Positions 55,393-64,000 of a stretch of DNA of 64,000 nt are shown piece by piece. Under the pieces are notes generated by a model. It was not told where the DNA came from. It made no database searches and saw nothing but the letters and a program-made list of their open reading frames with translations. Where the stretch lies: contig JBNGIQ010009406.1 in the NCBI GenBank assembly GCA_049999765.1, positions 1 to 64,000 on the forward strand, written 5' to 3'. Numbering within the stretch: position 1 is the stretch's first letter; every line of letters begins with the position of its first letter. The DNA is from Phaeoceros laevis. Lineage: Eukaryota > Anthocerotophyta > Anthocerotopsida > Notothyladales. A program made the position numbers and the translations under genes.

Positions 55393-56596
55393 GCAGCAGG
55401 GATGTGCTGGCTGTGAGCTTGAAAGACAGCTCCATGAACGGGGCCTTGTGCAATCAACCTCTTTTATCAGCCACCGACAGTCATGATAGTGTCCTCTTGC
55501 AGTTCCTTGGTGGGTTAGGATAGAAGGCCATTCTATGGCCTTCTTTCCAACAACTGCAAAGAATCTATTGCCGTCGAGTACCAGGCAAAGTAACGGGCTT
55601 GTCCGGGTGTTTCGTTGTCACGGAATCCTCTGCCTTGAAGAATGTATAGCTGTCCCAGAACGGATATAGGATATCATGTGGCCGCATGCTCATGCCCTCC
55701 ACCCTGCGGCCGGGCATGGCATGCGGACTCGAATGTGCGTGCTGTGGGCTGGTGCATGGTATGTATGTGGAATGGCATGTATGGCGGGGAAATGGCACAT
55801 GCTGGATGGTGGTGGGTCCCGACACTTTGCCGCACGCTTGGAGGCTTGGAGGTGAAAGTTATGGTGCGGGTTGTTCGGGGGGCCCATCATTGGCAATAGT
55901 GTTGAATATGTGCAAAATAACGTGGCGAAAACTATGGTGCGGGTTGTCCGGTTGTCCGGGGGAACATCATTGGGAATAGTGTGCAAGAATCGTTATCTCA
56001 TTCGAGCCAGGCCTCAATTCGAAAGGGGGTCGGGAAACTACCGAGACTACCGACGTTCCAATATAAGGTAGACCTTTAGGTTAATGCCTCCCGGTCAGCT
56101 TCAGTCAATCGCGGAGTCTTTCCTCCCTGCCTTATCCCCCTCGCCGAGATCCAGCTCCATACTTTGCACGCAGGAGTTATGTAGCAGTTATATAACCCCA
56201 CGCAGGACCAGGTGGAAGCACCGAAGCAGAGCTTGCATGGAGTTGAGCGAGTATGTGTAGGGTTTGGTTGAAGACATGGCTCCTGAGTAGTTCTTGAGCG
56301 CTCCAGCAATCCAACCAATTGGTCGGTCTTCTTTTTGAATGCGCAGGATGTGTAGCGGGTGCATGCTCGCCCTTGTGCGCACCACGAAGGATGCTAGCTG
56401 CTTCAGCGTGGGGCGAAATTGGCGCCTCTTGCTACTGTGGACGTTGTCATAGGCTCTGTCCAGGGAAGGGTCACCTAGGCTACCCCGGCGAGAAGGGATG
56501 TACGTTTCCACCATCGGCCTACATGCTGCAGGGAAACAGTTGGGAGCGTCAACGTGCGTTTAGCTTTCTGGTGTTGCGGGTTGCTATCAGGAGAGA
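55393..56596. other. Intergenic between GPN3 and the F-box gene
   Basis: No gene recognised. At 55850-55985 a ~60-bp unit (TATGGTGCGGGTTGT(T/C)CGG...CATCATTGG) is duplicated in tandem, framed by AATAGTGT. Confidence 0.45.
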
Positions 56597-57994
56597 GTGA
56601 TGATGAGGCGGGTAGCTTGGAACCATATGAGGTATACCATGTTCTTTCAAGATATGCCGGACTACAGGCCACGGGACCAACGCGAGACTGTTTTGAATGA
56701 GAAGCTGTGGTCCCTGTTACCGGAGGAGCTTGTTCATATAGTCTTGGCGCACTTGCCAGTGCAAACTCTGTTGAGATTCCGTAGTGTCTGTAAGAAGTGG
56801 AATGCACTGGTGCCGTCTCCACACTTCAGGAATCTATGTGCTGAGTTTCCCTGCAGAAGTCCGTGGCTCGTTGTATGTGGAATGCCCAGATTCTCCAAAG
56901 CTAAGAACGATGACTTATCTATGACTTCGCTTAGAAAGCTGCCCATCCCAAAGGAGGTTACGGATAACAGATGGTTAGACCTGAAGGCTATTTCAGGGGG
57001 CCTTCTCTGCTACGCATCTACCCGCAGCTGGGAAAAGGGGACTGCGGGAAGCTCCAAGACATTCTTCGTGTGCAACCCTTGCACCAAGGAGAAACTGCAG
57101 CTGCCTCCCCTGCTTGAGAAAGAGGCCTGGAGTTTGGATCATCTTTCGCTGTCAAGCTGTTTAGAGTGTGAATCGTACAAGGTGTTTGTGACTGGTCGTG
57201 ATGCCAAGGACTCTGCTCCTTCGCGTTATGTCAACGGGCAGTTATTCAAGAGCAGGTCAAACTATGTTACTGCTGTGTACGATTCTACTACTATGGAGTG
57301 GGATGTCACTATCTCAGTCTTCCCTGGACCCAAGCTGGAGCGCCATACAAGTGCCTTTGTAAATAATAGTTTCTACGGCCTGGCACGAGCTTCGCAGTGT
57401 GGAGACTCCTTGGTGGCCGCTCTCTTATGCTACAACTTGCAACAGAAGTGTTGGATCAAGCTGCCAATCTGGAGGACACCCACTCCCATCAGTGTCAGGA
57501 ATGCCCATCTTGTGGATTGCCAAGGTATCCTGTATGCAGTGGAGTTTCTTTGGCCAGGTAGTGAAGCTGAAGCTGGTGGTGTTGCAATCTGGAGATTCAA
57601 TCATGAGAAGTTGGCTTCCCAGGATGCAATCCCCCCAGCAAATGCACCTGTTAACAACTGGGACCAGGTGGTCCTTTCAGAAGCACTTTTGTCAAGGGAC
57701 TCAGTTGAGGTTGAGCAGCCATGGGCCATGGTGGATTCAGAATATATGTGGTCTCTGGTGACAACAATGCCAGGTGAGTTATTCAGAAACACACTGCAGG
57801 TGGATGGTTGTTTTTCACACCAAGATGAAATATTCCTGGTAACCGACCTACCTACACCTCATTTGGCTGCGTACAACTTCAAGTATAAGTCTTGGCATTG
57901 GCCATCTTCGTTTGGGATAGCCTGCTTCCAGGAGCTTGGTCTTCAAAGGGCTCGGGTAGCTTGCTTCTATCCCAGATGGCATGCCAGGGTGTAA
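56597..57994 (+). CDS. F-box protein (kelch/F-box-associated type), single exon
   Basis: A 465-aa intron-less ORF. The F-box spans about residues 38-80: WSLLPEELVHIVLAHLPVQT, then LLRFRSVCKKWNALVPSPHF. It would bind SKP1 in an SCF ubiquitin ligase. The rest is a beta-propeller-like substrate domain of the F-box-associated/kelch class (FFVCNPCTKEKLQLPPL, YKVFVTGRD, AVYDSTTMEWDV, FVNNSFYGLARA, SVRNAHLVDCQGILYAVEFL). It ends WPSSFGIACFQELG...ARV. Several Met codons lie in the first 18 residues; the first was used. Its last ~300 coding bases plus 3' flank (57678-58179) are duplicated at 62120-62631. Confidence 0.92.
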   Translation: MMMRRVAWNHMRYTMFFQDMPDYRPRDQRETVLNEKLWSLLPEELVHIVLAHLPVQTLLRFRSVCKKWNALVPSPHFRNLCAEFPCRSPWLVVCGMPRFSKAKNDDLSMTSLRKLPIPKEVTDNRWLDLKAISGGLLCYASTRSWEKGTAGSSKTFFVCNPCTKEKLQLPPLLEKEAWSLDHLSLSSCLECESYKVFVTGRDAKDSAPSRYVNGQLFKSRSNYVTAVYDSTTMEWDVTISVFPGPKLERHTSAFVNNSFYGLARASQCGDSLVAALLCYNLQQKCWIKLPIWRTPTPISVRNAHLVDCQGILYAVEFLWPGSEAEAGGVAIWRFNHEKLASQDAIPPANAPVNNWDQVVLSEALLSRDSVEVEQPWAMVDSEYMWSLVTTMPGELFRNTLQVDGCFSHQDEIFLVTDLPTPHLAAYNFKYKSWHWPSSFGIACFQELGLQRARVACFYPRWHARV

Positions 57995-58518
57995 ATGTAG
58001 CCCTGGCTATACTAGCGGAAGGAGTTGATGACAACTCCTTCAGGTTACCACATTTTTGCTTGTTGACGGTGTAGCAATAGAAGGTTGGGAGTATCTTGGA
58101 CAGCTATGAATTTAGAAGTATCCTGGATCGTGTGCCCTAGGGAGAACCCCATTTCAAGTTCCAAATTATATGGCAGCAGGGGCAGCTGCTTTCCTCTCAT
58201 TTTGTCGTCTACCGGTCTGCATTCGTGTCTTGCAACCTTCTCGGTGTGCAAGGGTTGTGCAAACGCAGCTAGAGGCTCTTTGCAGGGACAATTGCTTAAT
58301 TGGCTCTATTTCGTTGATGCCATGTTTTTTCTCTGGTGACATGCGTGGAACACGCAATGAGAAACATCACCATCACTGCCCTGCCACGCTGCAGTGTTGT
58401 CTACTTTGCTACTGTATGAGGCCTTCCGGAGGAACGGCTTCATTCAAATTCACAAGATGTTGGTACAGGTTTGAGCAGTACTCCTGCTTGCAACAAGCCG
58501 GGCTTGTGCACTAGACTA
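57995..58518. other. 3' flank of the F-box gene
   Basis: Contains the F-box 3' UTR, whose first ~185 bp is part of the segment copied at 62 kb. No further gene up to the convergent small gene. Confidence 0.5.
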
Positions 58519-58887
58519 CTATCGGCCTGAAAAGAAGCGATTCCATGATTGCCAAGGCAGAAAGCCTCCACAGCCACCGCAGCGGAAAAGGTACTCGCCC
58601 CGCTTCACCAGGCCCGATCCCGCGCACACCTTGCACCGTTTCTGCTGCGCTATGCGTTTTCCGAACTCCACTCCCGCTACAACAAATGGCGCCACCCCAG
58701 CCGCGGCCCCTGCGTAGATTTGCCAGGAGACTTCTTGCTGGACGGCTGCCTCCGCCAGCTCCGCCAGCGCCGATGCCTGCAGGCGCACCTTCTCTGGTCG
58801 ATTCAAGCTGCACCTTCCGAAGCTCAGGCCTTGGCCTGGCATGAGCGCTGCAGAGCGGGCAGCCTCCATCGCCGCAATGCGTTGCAA
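58519..58887 (-). CDS. Small plastid-type protein with CxxCxGxG zinc-finger motif
   Basis: A 122-aa single-exon protein convergent with the F-box gene. Residues 1-40 are basic and Ala/Ser-rich (MEAARSAALMPGQGLSFG), compatible with a plastid transit peptide. A hydrophobic stretch near residues 57-72 (YAGAAAGVAPFVVAGV) could be a membrane segment. Then comes KRCKVCAGSGLVKRGEYLFR with CGGCGGFLPWQSWNRFF at the end. The pair CxxCxGSG/CxxCGG is the DnaJ-type (BSD2-like) zinc-finger half found in small thylakoid or stromal proteins. I recognise the motif, not a specific orthologue. Met at 58869 (MEAARS) is an alternative start. Confidence 0.78.
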   Translation of the reverse strand: MQRIAAMEAARSAALMPGQGLSFGRCSLNRPEKVRLQASALAELAEAAVQQEVSWQIYAGAAAGVAPFVVAGVEFGKRIAQQKRCKVCAGSGLVKRGEYLFRCGGCGGFLPWQSWNRFFSGR

Positions 58888-59382
58888 ATCCCAGTCCGTA
58901 GAGGACTTTCACGGGCCAGGGACAGGATCGGAATTCGTGGTAGCTCACCTGCCACATATTTATCCGGTTACCAGTGGCCAATAACCGGTACCGGGTACGG
59001 GCAAGTCAGTAAACTTGGTACTATGTTCCAGACTGGTGTAATGAGAGTTGATGCAAATCATTGTCTGTCCTGAAGTCCAAGTTCTACCTCCTATATGATC
59101 TATTCTGCAAAACTGTACACCAATCAATCAACTTCTAGTGTTGATTGAATTTCATATGTAGGAATGAGGTCTCACACATTGGAAGAATGTGTTGTCCTCT
59201 TTCGTGATCGCATCTATGCAAGTGCTGGACGTCAAGGAGAGGTGCACAGTCATATGTCGGCAAAGAATGCTGCCTTGGAGGATTGGCTGATAGACCTGCC
59301 TTTTCCTTTCTTGGATGGTCTGCTCTTGGCTGTTTAGATGCACACAAAGTCAGGTGAGGTGCTGACAGAAGAGCAAGCATTC

Positions 59383-61768
59383 CTACATGTTGTACTTGCA
59401 CACTTGAACAGAAAACACGGAATCCTGACCTGGTTCCTCCATTTCTTCGTCACTGTCGGCAGTATCACGATCGGCTCCTGCTCCATTCTCGGACGGTTTG
59501 CTGGCAGCCTCCATGTCGTCTGATTCCTCCAACAGGTAAGCCACGTCCCACAGCTGCACTCTCGCTCGGCACAAACACAACTTAGGTTTGCAAAGGCACA
59601 TGGTCCGTTTTGAATGGAAAGCTAAGCAGTCACCAGAGGAATGTTTCCAGGGGCTTACCTTCACGGAATCGTCATGTGAAGCACTTCCAAGAATACGCTT
59701 ATCATGGGAAAATGCTGCACAAAGTAAAGTTTCAATGATGCTGATCAGGTCACTGCATGTACACAAATAAAATTTGGACTTCGGACATATCACATACCCA
59801 ATCGCTCGATTGGGTAGTCAGCGTGCTCCCCAACCACCCCGAGCATCTTATTGGGTAGAATTGAGACAATCCTTCAGGACAAACCATGTGCAACGCTTCA
59901 GTAACCTTCCAGCATAGTGATATGCACTAACATTTGCAAAGCACGCCAAAAACCATAGGGATGTATGCAACCTTATCATGCCGTCACTAGATCCTGTTAA
60001 CAATGTCTCCTCATCAAGCTGCAAAAGCCGGGATGTAATTAGTACAAATCTTCAGCTTTGGAGACAAAGCTAACAAGCTCACAAAGCCTTGAGTTGACTT
60101 ACTTTAAGCAATGCGTCCACTGAATTGGGATGTCCAACAAAACGGTCACTGTTGCAGACGACCACTGAGAACTATCAGCGTCACTATTTTGTGTTTGTTA
60201 TCTCGCTACTAGCAGTAATGTCAGAACTAGCAGAAACGATTCACTCGGGCCACCAAACAACTCAATAATGAGAACAAATAAGTAACCTGCAGTCGTTGTA
60301 ATGACCCCAGGAGTAGAGCAGGAGCACCCCTTCTTGTGATCCACAAATAACTTTCCTCCCATTCTGCAGCAGGATGACAATCCATCATCATCACCCCTGT
60401 AAAGTTGCATACGACTTATGGTGGATCACCATGAACTAGCGTATGTACCTTTGCCACCACAACAGAGAGAAGCTCATCCTCCGCAAATTCAGAGCGTGCT
60501 TCCACCTAAGAGCATATTCCAGTGTTTGACTGTTATCCAGTGCTACTGCAACAAAACAAGATTTGCAGTACAGCAAGATCCCGAGGCTGACACGCACACC
60601 TTCCTCCTACGGGTATCAAAAATTGACAGTGTTCCATCTCCACTGCAGCGAAATAAAGACCAACGAGATCAGATTCACCTTCTTCTGATCTGACCAACAA
60701 TACTTAAGAGCCAACTTCCAAACAACCGCTTCATCATAGTGGGGAGCTAATATACCTCACACCAAGCAGCCGCATTGCATCTGGTACATACTCCATGTCA
60801 GATACAAAATCTTCGTGGACACTGTAGCTGCAGCAGCATGTGTTTTGTCTTGTGTCCCACATCTGAAAATCCAAGAACTTGAATTGCTGGAGATTGTGCA
60901 TGAAATGCCCAACGACAGTACGTTAAAGAGGCCAGCACACACTTGGATAACTGAAAACAATCTCTCCTGTACCTTGATAGCACCATCGTCATCCCCTGTC
61001 GCAATTGTGTTCTCGGTTACATTTACAATGCGGTTGATGGCCGCTCTGCCAGTTGAAGCAAACAATGAGGTCCAAGCCAAACACTAGTGTCACCATAGAT
61101 TCTCAATTTCTTTGTAAGACATATTACTACCCATGAGCATCAGAGAGCCGAGCGACAGTCTGACCAGTCGTTGTATCCGTAGCAAGAATAGATTGATCTG
61201 GTGACCCAGTGAGTACGACTGCAGGCTCATCAGACACAAACACTGCATCATTAGCAAGACCACAAACCTCAAAAGTTCAGGTTTGCAAAGTTCTCCTTCT
61301 CCTTCTTCTGAATAATCTACTGAGAAAAAACTCACATCTACCCGCCTCTGCAAATCGAACAGCTCTACAAGAACCACTGTGTGCGCTTACATCCCATTGC
61401 CTGCAGTGTTTCCAGCACAAGAGACTATAAATGACCTTAAACCCTAAACCCAGACCACCACCACAATCCATTTTGTCTGAAATTCATTGCCAACAGCGTT
61501 GATCGAGAATATACCTCTGGGGAGTATCCCCATCATCATACTTGTACCTACATCCACACACCGGAAATTCTTAGACCGGAAGCGTATGTCAGAATTCGAA
61601 TTGAGGTACTATTACATTCAAACTAGACTCGAATTGAGCAACGCACAGATGCAGACGACCGGTGATAAGGCCCACAGCAACCAGAGGAGTCGTAGGATGG
61701 AAAGCAAGGTCGAAGGGCTGCGCTCCAACGTCAATATCCTTGCATCCGCTGGTCTCGTCGGCCGCCAT
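59383..61768 (-). CDS. WDR55: WDR55-like WD40-repeat protein, multi-exon
   Basis: Read from 61768 down. Exon 1: MAADETSGCKDIDVGAQPFD, then LAVGLITGRLHL-type start (AVGLITGRLHL). Later exons: around 61370 (VSAHSGSCRAVRFAEAG), 61270-61136 (ANDAVFVSDEPAVVLTGSPD...TGQTVARLSDAHG), 61070-60975 (AAINRIVNVTENTIATGDDD), 60857-60760 (VHEDFVSDMEYVPDAMRLLG), 60640-60590 (CSGDGTLSIFDTRRRK), 60520-60450 (EFAEDELLSVVVVAK), 60367-60292 (NGRKVICGSQEGVLLLYSWG), 60150-60110 (SDRFVGHPNSVDALLK), 60035-59975, 59880-59795 (ILPNKMLGVVGEHADYPIER), 59725-59660 (HDKRILGSASHDDSVK) and 59550-59383 (WDVAYLLEESDD, acidic tail). This order is that of WDR55, a nucleolar WD40 protein linked to rRNA production and, in plants, to DDB1-CUL4 ligases. 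Small exon edges between the listed pieces are approximate. Confidence 0.85.
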
Positions 61769-61772
61769 CGGG

Positions 61773-62119
61773 CAAGACACGCCCGTCACAGATCAGCGCC
61801 GGCGCGCGGGAGACAGCACCCGCCGAGACTGGCCAAGCACGCAGGCAGATCAAGACACCTTGCCCCTCTCTCACAGGCAGGGCTGCCACCACTTCCAAGA
61901 ACCGCTAAAATGCCCCGCCGCACAAAACACAACCCCTTGCCCTGCGTTCCCCAGAATTGAGCGCCGAATCCCGCCTTCCAACCCTCAAAAAAAAACACAG
62001 AGATCTCGAAGGGATACACACCTTAAGAGTAGCTCGCAACGCAACCAGCCGACGAGATGCAGGCGATGCCGCCACCGCCGCCGCGATGCTGCCCAGTACT
62101 GGGCACAAAAATGGCACAA
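61773..62119. repeat. Left arm of ~350-bp inverted repeat (WDR55 promoter)
   Basis: Starting five bases upstream of the WDR55 start codon, this 347-bp stretch (landmarks AGACACGCCCGTCACAGATC and CGCGATGCTGCCCAGT) reappears in reverse orientation at 63541-63898 with small differences. It ends at CACAAGCAGGCTACAC, where the copied F-box fragment begins. It doubles as the WDR55 promoter/5' UTR. Confidence 0.88.
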
Positions 62120-62631
62120 GCAGGCTACACAAGAAGCACTTTTGCCAAGGGACTCAGTTGAGATTGAGCAGCTTTTGGCCATGGTGGATTCAGAATATAT
62201 GTGGTCTCTGGTGACAACAATGTTAGGTGAGTTATTCAAAAACTCACTGCAGGTGGATGGTTGATTTTCATATCAAGACGAAATATTCCTGGTAACCGAC
62301 CTACTTACACCTCATTTGGCTGCGTACAACTTCAAGTAAAAGTCTTGGCATTGGCCATCTTCGTTTGAGATAGCCTGCTTCCAGGAGCTTGGTCCTCAAA
62401 GGGCTCGGGTAGCTTGCTTCTATCCCAGATGGCATGCCAGGGTGTAAATGTAGCTCTGGCTATGCTAGCGGAAGGAGTTGATGACAACTCCTTCAGGTTA
62501 CCACATTTTTGCTTGTTTACGGTGTAGCAATAGAAAGTTGGTCGGACAGCTATGAATTTGTAAGTATCCTGGATCGTGTGCCCTAGTGAGAACCCCATCC
62601 AAAGTTCCAAATTATATGGCAGCAGGGGCAA
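62120..62631 (+). pseudogene. Copied 3' end of the F-box gene
   Basis: Near-identical to 57678-58179: it begins at AGAAGCACTTTTG(C)CAAGGG and ends at TATGGCAGCAGGGGCA. Two stops absent from the parent are present: after LQVDG (62262-62264) and at the parent's YKYK position (62336-62338). Non-coding 3' flank is included, so this is a DNA-level copy. Confidence 0.9.
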
Positions 62632-62888
62632 GAATAGATTGATCTGGTGACCCAGTGAGTACGACAGGCTCATCAGACACAAAAACTGCATCATTATTTA
62701 CACAAAAAAAAAACTGCATGATTAGCAAGACCACAAACCTCAAAAGTTCAGGTTTGCAAAGTTTTCCTACTTCTGAATAATCTACCGAGAAAAAACTGAC
62801 ATCTACCTGCCTCAGCAAATCCAACAGCTCTACAAGAACCACTCGGTGCGCTTACATCCCATTGCCTGCAGTGTATCCAGCACATGAG
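62632..62888 (-). pseudogene. Copied internal piece of the WDR55-like gene
   Basis: Matches about 61185-61425, covering exon and intron sequence (AGAATAGATTGATCTGGTGA, CAAAAGTTCAGGTTTGCAAA, AGCTCTACAAGAACCACT). It carries an A-rich insertion near 62695-62715 that duplicates ACTGCAT. It has the same strand as the parent exons. Confidence 0.88.
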
Positions 62889-63540
62889 ACTGCAATTAAG
62901 ATTGTGTACGACAGGCGGAAAAGGCCGGGAAAGTGGTTCAAATTTTTTGTTTAAAGAAAATCGAAATTATAATTACACGCAACTGCTGACAGCAACGTCC
63001 ACAACGTTTCAGATACCGGCAACGTTGCAGCAACGTTTCTTATCTTTTGAAACGCGTTTCAATGTAACGAAGTTACATAAGAATTTCTAGAACCAAAGTG
63101 GAAATAGAAAGTCATTGGTCCCAGGATACCACCAGCCAGCTAGACTAGATAGAAGCTACGAAAAAGGACGTCCACTGAGACGAAGAAAACCGAAGGGAAA
63201 AAGTGCACCCACTCTATCCCCGGCCAAGAGTCTGCTATCCACTTGTGGTGCCGGATAGATAGAAAGATGGTTTTTTCGGATAGAACACCTTTGCCATCTC
63301 ATAGGCAGAGCGGTGCCGAGATATTTATGTCGGGGTATTATCGATGAGCGAATTAGCACTACCGGTAACGTAAATTTGGCTCGGAAACGAGGTTTGGAAC
63401 CTAAGCTGGAGGCTCGGGGCAGGCAGGTGGGAGGGAGGACAAGGGCTCCACAGCGGGTCATTTCTTCCTCTTCTTTCTGCTGCTGCTTCTCCTGCTCTGC
63501 GCGTTATCTTCTCCCCCCCGTCCGCGAGCCACGTCCTGGT
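62889..63540. other. Interior of the inverted-repeat composite, unknown origin
   Basis: No gene recognised. 62990-63070 is rich in AACGTTGCAGCAACGTTTC-type motifs and contains GAAACGCGTTTC, shared with 1210-1260. Confidence 0.45.
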
Positions 63541-63898
63541 GTAGCCTGCTTGTGCTATTTTTGTCCCCGGCACTGGGCAGCATCGCGGCGGCGGTGGCGG
63601 CATCGCTTGCATCTCGTCGACTGGTCGCGTTGTGAGCTACTCTTAAGGTGTGTATCCCTTCGAGATCTCTGTGTTTTTTTTTGAGGGTTGGAAGGCGGGA
63701 TTCGGCGCTCAATTCTGGGGAACGCAGGGCAAGGGGTTGTGTTTTGTGCGGCGGGGCATTTTAGCGGTTCTTGGAAGTGGTGGCAGCCCTGCCTGTGAGA
63801 GAGGGGCAAGGTGTCTTGATCTGCCTGCGTGCTTGGCCAGTCTCGGCGGGTGTTGTCTCCCGCGTGCCAGCGCTGATCTGTGACGGGCGTGTCTGGCC
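63541..63898. repeat. Right arm of the ~350-bp inverted repeat
   Basis: Reverse-complement counterpart of 61773-62119. The inner boundary GTGTAGCCTGCTTGTGC is at 63540-63556 and the outer boundary, GGGCGTGTCTGGCC, near 63898. No WDR55 coding sequence follows to the right. If promoter activity is kept, it would point out of the window. Confidence 0.88.
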
Positions 63899-64000
63899 CG
63901 GGAATTTGTGCACAGCATTCACGCAGCGGTGCGGTCTGAAGTGGCTGGGATTTGTCGGAACCGTCCGGGAAGCGGTTGTGAGAGAGACGCCGGGGGCTAC

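Overview
This is nuclear DNA from a land plant. The genes have GT-AG introns of about 60-180 bp, many open reading frames are intron-less, and there are plastid-type nuclear genes, a PPR-DYW RNA-editing factor and several PPR relics. A GNA-type lectin, an 11S-globulin-like cupin locus, a microbial/fungal-type terpene synthase relic and a Crinkler/RHS-like relic point to a seed-free vascular plant (lycophyte or fern). That placement is inference; I cannot name the species. One 100-bp run of N (548-647) marks a scaffold gap.

Layout. 1-3000: a PPR-gene fragment that reappears near 37.2-37.8 kb, the gap, a decayed hAT-like transposase and a 44-bp tandem repeat. 3-5.7 kb and 11.6-13.5 kb: two copies of one block, each a ladder of short palindromic modules followed by a GNA-type lectin gene; the second lectin is truncated. 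Between them lie an LptB-like ABC ATPase (minus, 7 exons) and an RPAP3-like TPR gene (plus, 11 exons). 13.6-21.2 kb: a Pro/Ala-rich hypothetical ORF, an intact intron-less PPR-DYW gene and a single-exon CENP-C-like gene. 21.9-31 kb: a Cys-rich hypothetical ORF, two tail-to-tail HMA-fold genes that lack the metal-binding CxxC but carry a His/Tyr/Gly-rich N-terminal region, a small secreted Cys-rich protein and a GDSL hydrolase. 31.5-50 kb is repeat- and pseudogene-rich: MITE-like elements, a PPR pseudogene built of near-identical modules, a 95-bp hairpin with an 8-bp target duplication, a TRI5-like terpene synthase pseudogene, a frameshifted 11S-globulin-like locus, a Crinkler/RHS-like relic and several tandem arrays. 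50-64 kb is gene-dense again: plastid ribosomal protein L1, GPN-loop GTPase 3, an F-box protein, a small CxxCxGxG protein and a WDR55-like gene. It ends in a composite in which pieces of the F-box and WDR55 genes sit between roughly 350-bp inverted arms, one of which is the WDR55 promoter.

Functional themes: organelle gene expression (PPR-DYW, L1), RNA polymerase II assembly (RPAP3 and GPN3, both known Pol II assembly factors), chromosome segregation (CENP-C) and secreted or defence/storage proteins (lectins, GDSL, Cys-rich protein, 11S globulin). The main novelty candidates are the CxxC-less HMA pair, the new Cys-rich secreted protein, the eukaryotic LptB-like ATPase, the single-exon CENP-C with internal repeats, the palindrome-ladder/lectin duplication and the Pack-MULE-like composite at the right end. 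I saw no tRNA, rRNA or CRISPR array.
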